Assembly (NCBI RefSeq): GCF_017353175.1
Contig: NZ_JAFMYW010000013.1
Location: 1 to 64,000 of the forward strand
DNA: 64,000 nt
Source: Fibrella forsythiae
Lineage (GTDB): Bacteria; Bacteroidota; Bacteroidia; Cytophagales; Spirosomataceae
Direction: 5' to 3'
The position numbers and the translations under genes are program-made. Under the pieces are notes generated by a model. That model did not search any database, was not told where the DNA came from, and worked only from the letters and a program-made list of their open reading frames with translations. How positions within the stretch are numbered: position 1 is the first letter of the stretch; every line of letters starts with the position of its first letter. This document shows, piece by piece, positions 26,936-36,963 of the stretch.

Positions 26936-27010
26936 GGATGCCAGATGCTGGCTATCGACTGTTGGATCTATGCCTGGGTCTTATCGTCAAAAAGCCAGCA
27001 TCCGACGTCC
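26936..27010. repeat. Imperfect inverted repeat after the membrane-protein gene
   Basis: Positions 26936-26953 pair with 26993-27010 over 18 bp with three transition mismatches, around a 39-nt loop. It starts 13 bp after the stop codon at 26923, so it is a weaker member of the gene-end hairpins. Confidence 0.5.
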
Positions 27011-27078
27011 CCACAATCAGTTTCGTTAAACCCGTCGCTCCTGTATGAGTTGGATACGTATCACCTACGGACCCTCGA

Positions 27079-28920
27079 ATGCAACCGACTTACCGCAACT
27101 TTAACGCCACAGAGAGCCTGCCGACATCGGCCGTTTCTCCTGACCCTATTAACCCACTTCCCCGCGCTGTTCTTCGTTCAAATACGTACCTGCTGCTCGA
27201 TGGCGACTGGAAATTCACCCACGACATTGCCGACGAAGGGTTAGCCCAAAACTGGCAATCAGGTCACGATTTTGCCTACACCGCTCATTGGCCGGGCTCC
27301 GTAGAAGACCATATTGCCCAGGCTCACCAGTTGAATGACGGGCCTGGCTGGCAGGATAAAGTAGTAGTCTGGTATGAACGCGAGTTTGAGTTACCGGAAC
27401 GCGAACCAGCCAGCGATGCCCACCCGCAGCCTATGTTCCAGCTTACGTTTGGGGCGTGCGGCTATGAAACGCAGGTCTGGCTGAATGGCAAACAGTTGCA
27501 GACCATTGAGGGCGAGTCGATTCACTACGGCGAATACACATCGTTTTCGTATGAGTTGGGCGAAAAACTCCTTCAACCCACCAACCGCCTCACCGTACGT
27601 ATTGCCGATACGATGGACGCCGATATTCCGCGAGGCAAGCAGGAATCGCTGGTGTATAAACGTGGCGGTATCTGGTATCAGACCTACACCGGGCCTGTCA
27701 GAAGCGTCTGGATCGAGCCCGTCGAGCGTAACCGCCTCCGGTCGCGGGTAGGCGTGGTGAGTGTTATCGAAGACAATCTGGTCCGCTTCAACCTGACAAC
27801 GCGTATTCATGATCCCGGACAGTACGTTATTCACCTCCAGATCGACGATCAGTCGAACCCCGAAGCGGGTACACTGGCAACGGGCGAGTTTCCGCTATTC
27901 CTCGATTTCGGACAAAAGAATCAGCGGGTAGTCGTTGAACTGCCAAACGCCAAACTGTGGTCGCCGGATGACCCACATCTGTACCGGCTGACCGCTCAAC
28001 TCATTGATGAAAAGGGCAATAAGGCGCAGATTGAAGCGCATTTCGGGCTGCGTAAAGTTGAGGCGCGGGGTTGCTGCGTGTACCTCAATGGTCAAGCAAC
28101 GTACCTGGACGGTATCCTCTACCAACCCGGCCGGGCAACGTATGAGGAGATGCAGCGGCATTTCTACGCCATGCAAAAGCTAGGCTGCAATCTGGTCCGC
28201 GTACACATTGCCGGGATAGACCCGCGTATCTACAACCTGGCCGACGAACTGGGTTTACTTTTATGGGTTGAAGTACCAAGTCCGCACCAGTCGAATAACC
28301 GCAGCCGGGAAAATCACCGCGCCGAACTCGACCGGATGCTCGCCCTGATTGAAACACATCCCTCGGTGATTATCTGGAGCTTATACAACGAAGACTGGGG
28401 TGCCGAAGACATTGCCAATAATGCCGAAACCCGGCAGTACATCACTGATACCTACCATTATATGCAGATTTACCATCCGCAGTTTTTGGTGGTGGATAAC
28501 GACGGCTGGCACCACATTTCGCAGGAAGGCCGCCTGAAATCAGACATGCTGACGGCTCATTTGTACACCCCCGACCTCAACCATTGGCGCCACGTGCTCG
28601 ATCGGCTTGTGGCGGGCGACCTAAATGGTGTTGCCGCTTTTCCACTTGTGGTTGGCGATCCGTTTTTCTACCGGAAGCAAGTGCCGCTCATTGTCAGCGA
28701 GTGGGGTGGATTCGGCTTTGCCAATTACGGAGGCCCTCAGGATGCAGAAGACCGTACTGAGCGCATTCGTCAGTTTAAACAAGAGCTTCGCGCCCGCCCG
28801 ATTGGCGGCGATGTGTACACGCAGGCTACCAACATCGAAGAGGAACGCAACGGCCTGATCGATCCACAAACTGGTGAACTTAGCGTACCGGAAGGCTTAT
28901 TACGTTCAGTGTCGAAGTAA
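27079..28920 (+). CDS. Glycoside hydrolase family 2 enzyme
   Basis: The 613-residue protein has the GH2 plan: a sugar-binding jelly roll (about residues 35-190, with LDGDWKFTHD and VWLNGKQL), an Ig-like domain (about 195-300) and a TIM barrel (300-600). The acid/base Glu is in SLYNED near residue 438, and the likely nucleophile Glu in IVSEWGGFG near residue 542. GH2 covers beta-galactosidase, beta-glucuronidase and beta-mannosidase activities; sequence alone does not decide. No signal peptide is present, so it acts in the cytoplasm on imported glycosides. It is followed 56 bp downstream by the secreted GH78-type gene, and the two may degrade one plant glycan. Confidence 0.88.
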   Translation: MQPTYRNFNATESLPTSAVSPDPINPLPRAVLRSNTYLLLDGDWKFTHDIADEGLAQNWQSGHDFAYTAHWPGSVEDHIAQAHQLNDGPGWQDKVVVWYEREFELPEREPASDAHPQPMFQLTFGACGYETQVWLNGKQLQTIEGESIHYGEYTSFSYELGEKLLQPTNRLTVRIADTMDADIPRGKQESLVYKRGGIWYQTYTGPVRSVWIEPVERNRLRSRVGVVSVIEDNLVRFNLTTRIHDPGQYVIHLQIDDQSNPEAGTLATGEFPLFLDFGQKNQRVVVELPNAKLWSPDDPHLYRLTAQLIDEKGNKAQIEAHFGLRKVEARGCCVYLNGQATYLDGILYQPGRATYEEMQRHFYAMQKLGCNLVRVHIAGIDPRIYNLADELGLLLWVEVPSPHQSNNRSRENHRAELDRMLALIETHPSVIIWSLYNEDWGAEDIANNAETRQYITDTYHYMQIYHPQFLVVDNDGWHHISQEGRLKSDMLTAHLYTPDLNHWRHVLDRLVAGDLNGVAAFPLVVGDPFFYRKQVPLIVSEWGGFGFANYGGPQDAEDRTERIRQFKQELRARPIGGDVYTQATNIEEERNGLIDPQTGELSVPEGLLRSVSK

Positions 28921-28940
28921 TACAGGCGGTGCGTAGGGAT

Positions 28941-28948
28941 TAGATTTG
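28941..28948 (+). promoter_or_regulatory. Candidate -7 element before the GH78-type gene
   Basis: TAGATTTG is an exact TAnnTTTG match 28 bp before the ATG at 28977. A second match, TATCTTTG at 28965-28972, is too near the start codon unless transcripts are leaderless. Confidence 0.4.
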
Positions 28949-28976
28949 CAACCATTCGGTGCATTATCTTTGACCT

Positions 28977-31385
28977 ATGCGCCACCTACTCATACCCATA
29001 TTCGTTACTTTCTGCATCTCGCTTAAGGCCCAGACCGTTTATCAGCCACCTCAGGCCGAGCCGCTGTCAAAATGGCAAACCACGACCTGGGACGCCAAAT
29101 GGCTGGTTCATCCTACCGCGCCGGCCCGGCAATACGGCGTTTATCACTTCCGGAAAAGCATCAGTCTGCAGCAGAAGCCAGGTACGTTCATCGTACACGT
29201 ATCGGCCGATAACCGGTATCGGCTGTTCGTCAATGGTAGGTCGGTGGCGATGGGTCCGGCGCGTAGCGATCCGCAACACTGGAATTACGAAACCATTGAT
29301 CTGGCCCCTTTTCTGAGCGCGGGAAATAATGTGCTGGCAGCGCAGGTCTGGTACATGGGTGAGTCGGCGCCTGTTTCGCAGATGAGTTATCAGTTGGGTT
29401 TTGTGATGCAGGGCGATGGTGAGGCCGAGAAGATTGTGAACACCAACGGTACCTGGAAGGTGTTCCAGAACCCGGCCTATGTACCGGTGAAGAATGACAT
29501 CGCCAAACTACGTACCTACATTGTAGTGGGCGATGGCGACCGGGTCGATGCCAGCCTTTTTCCCTGGGGTTGGGAGCAGCCCGACTTCAACGATACTGCC
29601 TGGCCCGCCGCTAAACCAGCTTGGTTCTCAGCAAAACCACGCGGATTGGGCTCTGATGGAAACTGGGGATTGGAACCCCGAACGATTCCGCAGATGACCA
29701 GTAAACCGGTACAGCTAGCCGCCATTCGGCGCGCTGAAGGGGTAACGGTACCACCCGATTTCCTAGCTGGAAAAACCACCTTTGTTGTGCCGGCCAAAAC
29801 CAAAGCCACGATTCTTTTCGATCAGGCTACCCTGACCAACGCGTATCCTGAGCTGACCGTTTCGGCTGGTAAAGGAGCTTCCATGACGCTCACCTACGCC
29901 GAAAGTTTAGTCGATGCAAAAGACCAGAAAGGTAATCGGAATGAGATCGACGGGAAGCAGATCAGAGGGTTCGAAGACCAGTTTATTGCCGATGGTGGTC
30001 AGCAACGCACTTTTAGGCCGCTCTGGTTTCGCACATATCGGTATCTACAGCTGGCGATTCAGACTGCCGATGAACCATTGACGGTCAACCGGTTGCAGGG
30101 CGACTACTCCGCGTATCCGTTCGAGCAGAAGGCGCGTTTTTCGTCGCCCGACAGTAGCCTGGCCCGCGTGTGGAACGTAGGTTGGCGTACGGCTCAACTC
30201 TGCGCAGGTGAAACCTATTTCGACTGTCCATACTACGAACAGTTGCAGTACGTTGGCGACACCCGCATTCAGTCGTTGATCTCGCTCTACGTGACTGGCG
30301 ACGACCGATTGATGCGGAAAGCAATTCTTGAATACGACAACAGCCGCTTGCCGGAGGGTCTGACCCAAAGCCGCTACCCTTCGGCCGACCAGCAGGTTAT
30401 TCCAACGTTCTCGCTGTTCTGGGTCACGATGGTGCACGATTACTGGATGCACCGCCGCGACGATGCCTTTGTCAGTGCCCGCCTCGACGGCATTGAACGC
30501 GTACTGAACTGGCACGAAACCCGCCTCGACCGGCAAACGGGTCTGAACGGCGCACTCAGCTGGTGGAACTTCGTCGACTGGGCATGGCCCTGGAATGCGG
30601 CCGATAATATTGGTGGCGTTCCTGCCGGATCGCACGGTGGCGGATCAAGTATCCTGACATTACAACAAGCCTATACGTACCTGCGGGCCGCCGATTTGTT
30701 TGCTCACTACGGCCAGAACCAGAAAGCCGAACACTACCGTGAATTGGCCCGGCGCATCAACAAATCAGTGATGGAACGGTGCTGGGTACCCGCCCGTGGT
30801 CTGGTGGCCGACACGCCCGACAAAAAGCAGTTCAGCCAGCATGCCAATATCCTGGCCATACTGACCAATGCAGTACCGGCAGCCCAGCAGCGGGCTGTTC
30901 TGACAACGATCATGCGCCCTACGCCCGCCGATAGCCTGCGCCCTGCTACATATTACTTCAAGTTTTACTTGTTTCAGGCGCTGAAAAAAACCGGAATGGG
31001 CGATGAGTTCCTGCCGCAGTTACAGCCCTGGCACACGATGATCGCCAATGGCCTAACCACTTTTGCCGAACAGCCCGAGCCAACCCGGTCTGACTGTCAC
31101 GCCTGGAGTGCCGCGCCTGTCTACGAATTCCTGTCAACCGTGTGTGGAATCAACCCCGCCGAGCCGGGCTTTCGATCGGTCAACATCACGCCCTACCTGG
31201 GTACGTTGCCCCGTGTGGAAGGAAGCCTCCCCCACCCCGCCGGTACCATTTCCGTTCAGTTTGATAAAGGCCCCGGCAATACGCTGAAAGGCGAAATCAC
31301 GTTACCTACCGGCGTTCCCGGCACACTCCGCTGGCAGGGACGTACCCAGCAGCTAAAACCGGGTAAGCAAGTAGTGAACTTGTGA
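28977..31385 (+). CDS. Secreted alpha-L-rhamnosidase-like GH78 family protein
   Basis: The 802-residue protein has a signal peptide (cleavage after LKA). N-terminal beta-sandwich domains (residues about 35-370) include the rhamnosidase-type HVSADNRYRLFVNG segment. The (alpha/alpha)6 catalytic barrel follows, with CPYYEQLQYVGDTR near residue 420, a family hallmark containing acidic active-site residues, and TRSDCHAWSAAPVYEF near residue 705. A C-terminal beta domain ends the protein. GH78 enzymes release terminal alpha-L-rhamnose from pectin side chains and plant glycosides. Export plus the neighbouring cytoplasmic GH2 enzyme suggest stepwise use of a plant glycan. Activity on rhamnose is a family inference. 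Confidence 0.88.
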   Translation: MRHLLIPIFVTFCISLKAQTVYQPPQAEPLSKWQTTTWDAKWLVHPTAPARQYGVYHFRKSISLQQKPGTFIVHVSADNRYRLFVNGRSVAMGPARSDPQHWNYETIDLAPFLSAGNNVLAAQVWYMGESAPVSQMSYQLGFVMQGDGEAEKIVNTNGTWKVFQNPAYVPVKNDIAKLRTYIVVGDGDRVDASLFPWGWEQPDFNDTAWPAAKPAWFSAKPRGLGSDGNWGLEPRTIPQMTSKPVQLAAIRRAEGVTVPPDFLAGKTTFVVPAKTKATILFDQATLTNAYPELTVSAGKGASMTLTYAESLVDAKDQKGNRNEIDGKQIRGFEDQFIADGGQQRTFRPLWFRTYRYLQLAIQTADEPLTVNRLQGDYSAYPFEQKARFSSPDSSLARVWNVGWRTAQLCAGETYFDCPYYEQLQYVGDTRIQSLISLYVTGDDRLMRKAILEYDNSRLPEGLTQSRYPSADQQVIPTFSLFWVTMVHDYWMHRRDDAFVSARLDGIERVLNWHETRLDRQTGLNGALSWWNFVDWAWPWNAADNIGGVPAGSHGGGSSILTLQQAYTYLRAADLFAHYGQNQKAEHYRELARRINKSVMERCWVPARGLVADTPDKKQFSQHANILAILTNAVPAAQQRAVLTTIMRPTPADSLRPATYYFKFYLFQALKKTGMGDEFLPQLQPWHTMIANGLTTFAEQPEPTRSDCHAWSAAPVYEFLSTVCGINPAEPGFRSVNITPYLGTLPRVEGSLPHPAGTISVQFDKGPGNTLKGEITLPTGVPGTLRWQGRTQQLKPGKQVVNL

Positions 31386-31389
31386 GTGT

Positions 31390-31530
31390 GATTTGGTTTG
31401 TTTCTTTTGCACCAGGCTCTTCGACAAGCTCAGGGTGACAATCCTACCCAAATTGGTCATTCACCTGCTGGATGTGTATTGTCACCCTGAGCTTGCTGAG
31501 GAGCCTGGTGCAAAAGAAACAAACCAAATC
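31390..31530. repeat. 53-bp-arm inverted repeat with REP-like core
   Basis: Arms 31390-31442 and 31478-31530 are complementary over 53 bp with three mismatches, around a 35-nt loop. The inner ends contain TTCGACAAGCTCAGGGTGAC and its complement. This core is a widespread short intergenic repeat in many bacterial genomes (recalled from general knowledge) and is often mistranslated as HPELVEG-like peptides. It lies between the convergent GH78-type and sucC genes. Confidence 0.85.
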
Positions 31531-31533
31531 ATA

Positions 31534-31569
31534 AAAAAGGGCGCTCCTGTGAACAGGAGCGCCCTTTTT
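31534..31569. terminator. Terminator of sucC
   Basis: A 17-bp perfect stem (31534-31550 with 31553-31569) flanked by A and T runs follows the minus-strand sucC stop codon and can act in both directions. Confidence 0.85.
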
Positions 31570-31587
31570 ATATATAACTCAGGTACG

Positions 31588-32805
31588 TTACAGTGCAGCA
31601 ATTACCTGACGAACTTTCTCGGCAGCTTCTTTCAACTCAACGGCTGATTGAACTTTCAGGCCCGACTCGTCGATGATGCGCGCACCTTCGGCAGCGTTGG
31701 TACCCTGCAGACGAACGATGATCGGAACCGGAATGTCGCCGATGGCTTTGTAGGCCTCAACAACACCCGTGGCCACACGGTCGCAACGAACGATACCGCC
31801 GAAGATATTGATCAGAATGGCTTTCACGTTCGGGTCTTTCAGGATGATCCGGAAACCGGCTTCTACCGTTTTGGCGTTTGCTCCACCCCCAACATCCAGG
31901 AAGTTGGCCGGCTCACCACCCGACAGTTTGATGATGTCCATCGTAGCCATGGCCAGACCAGCACCATTCACCATACAACCCACGTTACCGTCGAGTTTTA
32001 CGTAGTTTAGGTCGTTGGCAGAGGCCTCTACTTCGAGCGGGTCTTCTTCCGACACGTCGCGGTAGTTGGCCAGATCAGGATGACGATACAGCGCATTGTC
32101 GTCAATGTCTACTTTCGCGTCGACGGCAAGAATTTTATTGTCCGACGTTTTCAAAACGGGGTTAATCTCGAACATCGAGGCATCCGTATCTACATAGGCT
32201 TTGTACAGAGCCGTCACAAATTTGACCATCTCCTTAAAGGCCTCGCCGGTCATACCCAATCCGAAGGCCACTTTGCGCGCCTGGAAGGGCTGCAAACCGA
32301 CAGCCGGATCGATCCACTCTTTCACGATTTTCTCGGGCGAGTGCTCGGCAACTTCTTCGATGTCCATGCCCCCTTCGGTGCTGGCCATAATGACGTTGCA
32401 GCCCTTCGCCCGGTCGAGCAGGATACCGATATACATTTCTTTGGTGTCGCTTTCGCCAGGGTAGTACACGTCCTGAGCCACCAATACTTTGTTTACTTTT
32501 TTGCCTTCGGGGCCAGTCTGGATAGTCACCAGTACATTGCCAATCAGGTTCTTAGCGATTTCTCGCACGTCATCAACCGACTTGGCAAGGGCCACGCCGC
32601 GCTGCGTGCCGCCTTTTACCTGGCCTTTGCCACGCCCACCGGCATGGATTTGTGATTTCACAACGACAAACTTTGAGTTTGTCTGTGCCATGATCAGTTT
32701 AGCGGCCTCAACCGCTTTTTCGGGCGATTCGGCAACGATGCCTTCCTGAATCCGAACGCCGTAGCGTTTCAATATTTCTTTACCCTGATATTCGTGGATG
32801 TTCAT
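31588..32805 (-). CDS. sucC: Succinyl-CoA synthetase beta subunit
   Basis: The protein (405 residues) opens with [17 protein letters not shown], the standard SucC N-terminus. It continues through an ATP-grasp domain (about 1-240, with [14 protein letters not shown]), ending in the flavodoxin-like CoA-ligase domain with [19 protein letters not shown] and [12 protein letters not shown]. It binds nucleotide and, with SucD (outside the window), converts succinyl-CoA to succinate in the TCA cycle with substrate-level phosphorylation. Length is normal for the family. The gene is divergent from hen1, with an 81-bp spacer. Confidence 0.97.
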   Translation of the reverse strand: MNIHEYQGKEILKRYGVRIQEGIVAESPEKAVEAAKLIMAQTNSKFVVVKSQIHAGGRGKGQVKGGTQRGVALAKSVDDVREIAKNLIGNVLVTIQTGPEGKKVNKVLVAQDVYYPGESDTKEMYIGILLDRAKGCNVIMASTEGGMDIEEVAEHSPEKIVKEWIDPAVGLQPFQARKVAFGLGMTGEAFKEMVKFVTALYKAYVDTDASMFEINPVLKTSDNKILAVDAKVDIDDNALYRHPDLANYRDVSEEDPLEVEASANDLNYVKLDGNVGCMVNGAGLAMATMDIIKLSGGEPANFLDVGGGANAKTVEAGFRIILKDPNVKAILINIFGGIVRCDRVATGVVEAYKAIGDIPVPIIVRLQGTNAAEGARIIDESGLKVQSAVELKEAAEKVRQVIAAL

Positions 32806-32886
32806 ACGGACAGCAACACGCGATGATTAATGCCCGCAAGTTAGTGGTAAAATGGGTTTTGTACGTCTATAAGCTATCTTGCCAAT

Positions 32887-34308
32887 ATGTTTCTTTCCAT
32901 ATCAACAACCGGACTTCCGAACAATCCTGCTACTGATTTGGGGTGGTTATTGCATAAACGTCCCGACAAAGTACAGTCATTTGCCGTGGCTGCCGGAAAA
33001 GCACACGTGTTTTACTCCGAAGCCAGCCCTAAGCGTTGTACGGCGGCCATGATGCTTACCATTGATCCGGTGGCGCTGGTTCGTGGCGATTCTGCTCTTC
33101 AGGATCAGTATGTGAATGACCGTCCGTACGTGGCCTCGTCGTTGGTAAGCACTGCCATTGCGAACGTATATTCATCGGCCCTGAACGGTCGTTGCAACGA
33201 TCGGCCCGAACTTGTCAACGTAGCGTTACCACTTACGGCTACCATTGCCGTCGTTAAAGTGAAAGGCGACACAAACACCATCCAGCGTTTGTTTCAGCCC
33301 CTAGGCTATACGGTTGACGTGGTCAGGCATTATGTAGATGACCGGTTTCCTGACTGGGGATACGGCCCTTATTACACGTTGACGCTGACACACACTCTAC
33401 CAGTAAAAAACCTGCTGACACACCTGTATGTTCTGCTGCCTATTCTCGACAACGAGAAGCATTACTTTGTCAACCAGCAGGAAATAGATGTTTTGCTCAA
33501 AAAAGGAGAGGGCTGGCTGTCAGCACATCCCGAACGGGACTTTATCACCTGGCGTTTCCTGCGCCGTAAGGCCAGCCTGACGCGCGAAGCCCTTGACCGG
33601 CTAACAGCCATTGACCCCGAAGTGGATGTCGATGATCTGGTGCAGGAGGAAGCCCCGCCAACCACTACTGCCGAGCAGGAGCCGGAAGCAACGCGCACCT
33701 TTATTTCTCTTCACGAACAGCGGCTAAAAGCGGCATTCGAGGTGCTCAAACGGAGCGGGGTTAACTCAGTGCTTGATCTGGGTTGCGGTGAAGGCAAGCT
33801 GCTGCGAATGCTACATACCGATCCGCAATTTCGGCGAATCGCGGGCATGGATGTTGCCTACCGCGACCTGCTTCGGGCTAAAGACCGGCTTCATTACGAC
33901 CAGTTCAACGAATCACAGCGCGAGCGGCTCTCCATTTTCCAAGGGTCTTTACTCTACCGCGACAGTCGCCTCAACGGCTTCGATTCTGCTACGCTGATAG
34001 AAGTTATCGAGCATGTAGAACCTGAACGACTCCCCAACTTAGAGCGCGTTGTATTTGAATTCGCCCAGCCGGCATTAGTCATCGTTACTACGCCCAATAA
34101 AGAGTACAATCAGAAATACGGCATGACCGACGACCAGAGCCGCCACACAGATCACCGATTCGAGTGGAGCCGGGCTGAGTTTTCGGCCTGGTGCGCCAGC
34201 GTAAGTCAGCGGTTTGGCTATAAGGTACGTATCGTTGGTGTGGGCGAGGCCGATCCGCTAGTAGGGGCTTCATCACAAATGGCAGTTTTTGACTTCAATA
34301 AATCATGA
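32887..34308 (+). CDS. hen1: Bacterial Hen1 RNA 3'-terminal 2'-O-methyltransferase
   Basis: The 473-residue protein has the two-part plan of bacterial Hen1: an N-terminal Hen1-specific domain (about residues 1-235), an acidic linker (245-275) and a C-terminal SAM-dependent methyltransferase. The SAM motif DLGCGEG is at 297-303. The metal-binding set typical of Hen1 is visible as E372, E375 and H376 in EVIEH, plus a His in RHTDH at 420-423. In known systems Hen1 methylates the 2'-OH at the break of ribotoxin-cut tRNA before sealing by Pnkp, making repaired tRNA resistant to recutting. It overlaps pnkp by four bases (ATGA), so translation is coupled. Confidence 0.94.
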   Translation: MFLSISTTGLPNNPATDLGWLLHKRPDKVQSFAVAAGKAHVFYSEASPKRCTAAMMLTIDPVALVRGDSALQDQYVNDRPYVASSLVSTAIANVYSSALNGRCNDRPELVNVALPLTATIAVVKVKGDTNTIQRLFQPLGYTVDVVRHYVDDRFPDWGYGPYYTLTLTHTLPVKNLLTHLYVLLPILDNEKHYFVNQQEIDVLLKKGEGWLSAHPERDFITWRFLRRKASLTREALDRLTAIDPEVDVDDLVQEEAPPTTTAEQEPEATRTFISLHEQRLKAAFEVLKRSGVNSVLDLGCGEGKLLRMLHTDPQFRRIAGMDVAYRDLLRAKDRLHYDQFNESQRERLSIFQGSLLYRDSRLNGFDSATLIEVIEHVEPERLPNLERVVFEFAQPALVIVTTPNKEYNQKYGMTDDQSRHTDHRFEWSRAEFSAWCASVSQRFGYKVRIVGVGEADPLVGASSQMAVFDFNKS

Positions 34309-36914
34309 CTTTAGATATTCCGGATATGTCGCTGGTGGTGCTGATTGGCCCCACTAGTTCGGGCAAATCCACGTTTGCCCGCCAACATTTCTCACCTACA
34401 GAAATTATCTCGTCTGACCAGTGCCGTGGGTACGTATCAGACGATGATAGCGATCAGTCGGCCACTGGCGATGCTTTCGAGTTGTTACACCACTGGGCTA
34501 GCCTGCGCCTGAAACGGGGCAGAGTTACGGTTATTGATGCTACAAATGTGCAACAACATGCCCGCAAGCAGTTAATTGAGTTGGCGAGGGAACACCATGT
34601 GCTGCCTGTTGCCATTGTGTTTAATCTACCAGAGAGCGTACTAAAGGCACGTCACGAGCAACGAACTGACCGGTCGTTTGGCGATCATGTAATCGGTAGC
34701 CATCAGCGGGAGTTGCGCAGGTCGTTGAAATTTCTTGCAAAAGAGGGATTTCGAAACGTCTACGTGTTCAATTCACCCGAAGAAGTTGCCGCCGTAACGG
34801 GTCTCCAACGAACCCGTCTCTGGAATAACCGGACGGATGAACATGGTCCGTTCGATATCATTGGCGACGTACACGGTTGCCTGACTGAATTACACGAGCT
34901 ACTAACGAAGCTCGGGTACGTGATGAAAAAAGATGACGCAGGCATAAACCGTGTAACGCATCCGGAAGGACGCAAGGCCTTATTTGTTGGGGACCTTATC
35001 GACCGGGGGCCTGACTCGGTAAGCGTTTTAAAACTGGTGATGCAGATGGTGGCCGATCAAACGGGCCTATGTGTGCCAGGTAACCATGACGCTAAACTGG
35101 GCAAGTACCTGGCCGGTAAAAAAGTACAGCTAACTCACGGTCTTGCCGAGACCGTGAAGCAGTTGGAAGCAGAGCCAATCGAGTTCAGGCAATCGGTAAA
35201 TGCGTTCATCTATAAATTGGTGAGCCATTTCGTTCTAGATGATGGCAAGTTGGTTGTCGCTCATGCCGGCCTTAAAGAAAGCATGCAGGGACGGGGCTCC
35301 GGCACTGTCCGATCGTTTTGTCTTTACGGTGACACTACCGGGGAGATCGACGAGTTTGGCCTGCCGGTACGCCTCGACTGGGCTACCAATTATAAGGGTA
35401 AAGCAATGGTAGTTTACGGTCATACGCCATTTCCTGAGGCAGAGTGGGTAAATAATACTATTGACATTGACACCGGCTGTGTATTCGGCGGTAAGCTGAC
35501 GGCTCTCCGTTACCCTGAACGGGAACTGGTATCTGTGCCCGCCCACCAGTTGTACAGCGAACCAAGCCGACCATTTCTGACAGGTACGTCGATCGTCGGA
35601 GAGTTACCGATCTCCGTTGAGCACCAGCCAGATACGTTGCCCCGCCGGGCGGCACAACACCAAGCCGATGATGTGCTCGATATGTCCGACGTGTTGGGTA
35701 AACGAGTAATCCAGCCCCGCATCGGGCCACTCGTAACCATTCGCGAAGAAAACGCCATTGCCGCGCTGGAGATCATGAGCCGCTTCGCCGTGAATCCAAA
35801 ATGGCTATTGTACCTGCCTCCCACTATGTCGCCTTCTGAAACTAGTACGCTGCCAGGCTATCTTGAACACCCCGCCGAGGCATTTGCCTACTATCGAAAT
35901 CAGGGCATTACAAAGGTCGTATGCGAAGAAAAACATATGGGATCGCGAGCCGTGGTGATCGTTTGCCGGGAAGCGACAGTGGCCCAGACCCGGTTTGGCC
36001 TTGCCGATTCTGCCGAGGGTGTAGTTTACACTCGCACAGGGCGGCGGTTTTTTTTGAAACTAGAAATAGAGACCGCTTTTTTGCAGAAAGTAAATCGTGC
36101 ATTAACGGCGACCAACTTTTGGGCAGATCATAACACAGACTGGGTTGCACTCGACTGTGAACTGATGCCTTGGTCGGCTAAGGCAACTGATCTTATACGG
36201 CACCAATATGCAGCCGTAGGTACGTCGGGACTAAACGCGCTGACTGCTGCACAGGAGGCTCTAAAACAGGCGGCGTTGAACGACCAGGCAGTGGCATCAT
36301 TACAGTCTCAAACCATAGAGCGACTAAGTAACATTCAGAAGTACCGAACAGCCTACGCCACATATTGCCACGAAGTGGATGGGCTGGAAGGGCTTGTATT
36401 GGCTCCATTTCACGTATTGGCCACAGAAGGGAATGTTTATGCCAATCGGCCACATACCTGGCACATGGAAACAATTGCCACCCTCTGCGCTGCCGATCCA
36501 GGTTTTCTACTGGCAACGCCTTATCATGTAGTAGACTTGAACAACGGTGCGAGCGTGGAAGCGGTAACCGATTGGTGGGTACGTCTAACGGCAGCCGGCG
36601 GTGAGGGCATGGTGGTAAAACCGTTCGATTTTATCGCTAAAACCGATAAGGGTAAACTAATTCAGCCAGCAATCAAGTGCCGGGGGAGCGAATACCTACG
36701 CATCATATATGGACCTGATTATGACACGCCCGACTATCTGACCGAACTTCGGCAACGCGGGCTGACAACCAAGCGCACCATGGCTTTGCGCGAATTTACT
36801 CTGGGTCTGGAAGCGATGGAACGGTTCATTGATCGGGAACCCCTGCGGCGTACTCACGAATGTGTATTTGGCGTGCTGGCTTTGGAAAGTGAACCTGTTG
36901 ATCCGCGGTTATAA
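34305..36914 (+). CDS. pnkp: Polynucleotide kinase-phosphatase-ligase Pnkp (RNA repair)
   Basis: The 869-residue protein has the three domains of bacterial Pnkp. The 5' kinase has P-loop GPTSSGKST at residues 15-23. The metallophosphoesterase has GDVHGC at 187-192, GDLIDRGPDS and GNHDAK and removes 2',3'-cyclic or 3' phosphates. The C-terminal adenylyltransferase has the nucleophile Lys543 in EEKHMGS. The length matches the characterised clostridial enzyme (about 870). Together with Hen1 it heals and seals broken RNA; Pnkp ligase needs Hen1 for sealing (established for this family). All key residues appear intact, so the system looks functional. No toxin gene lies next to the pair in this window. 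Confidence 0.95.
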   Translation: MTLDIPDMSLVVLIGPTSSGKSTFARQHFSPTEIISSDQCRGYVSDDDSDQSATGDAFELLHHWASLRLKRGRVTVIDATNVQQHARKQLIELAREHHVLPVAIVFNLPESVLKARHEQRTDRSFGDHVIGSHQRELRRSLKFLAKEGFRNVYVFNSPEEVAAVTGLQRTRLWNNRTDEHGPFDIIGDVHGCLTELHELLTKLGYVMKKDDAGINRVTHPEGRKALFVGDLIDRGPDSVSVLKLVMQMVADQTGLCVPGNHDAKLGKYLAGKKVQLTHGLAETVKQLEAEPIEFRQSVNAFIYKLVSHFVLDDGKLVVAHAGLKESMQGRGSGTVRSFCLYGDTTGEIDEFGLPVRLDWATNYKGKAMVVYGHTPFPEAEWVNNTIDIDTGCVFGGKLTALRYPERELVSVPAHQLYSEPSRPFLTGTSIVGELPISVEHQPDTLPRRAAQHQADDVLDMSDVLGKRVIQPRIGPLVTIREENAIAALEIMSRFAVNPKWLLYLPPTMSPSETSTLPGYLEHPAEAFAYYRNQGITKVVCEEKHMGSRAVVIVCREATVAQTRFGLADSAEGVVYTRTGRRFFLKLEIETAFLQKVNRALTATNFWADHNTDWVALDCELMPWSAKATDLIRHQYAAVGTSGLNALTAAQEALKQAALNDQAVASLQSQTIERLSNIQKYRTAYATYCHEVDGLEGLVLAPFHVLATEGNVYANRPHTWHMETIATLCAADPGFLLATPYHVVDLNNGASVEAVTDWWVRLTAAGGEGMVVKPFDFIAKTDKGKLIQPAIKCRGSEYLRIIYGPDYDTPDYLTELRQRGLTTKRTMALREFTLGLEAMERFIDREPLRRTHECVFGVLALESEPVDPRL

Positions 36915-36963
36915 ACTTTTCATAAACAGATCAAAAAACTCCGCAAACTCGTTAAAACAAGTA

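Noticed and set aside
31393-31647. Plus-strand 84-codon frame across the 31390 hairpin
   Set aside because: It translates the REP-like inverted repeat (FDKLRVT and HPELAEEP peptides) and overlaps sucC, a typical false gene call over this repeat.
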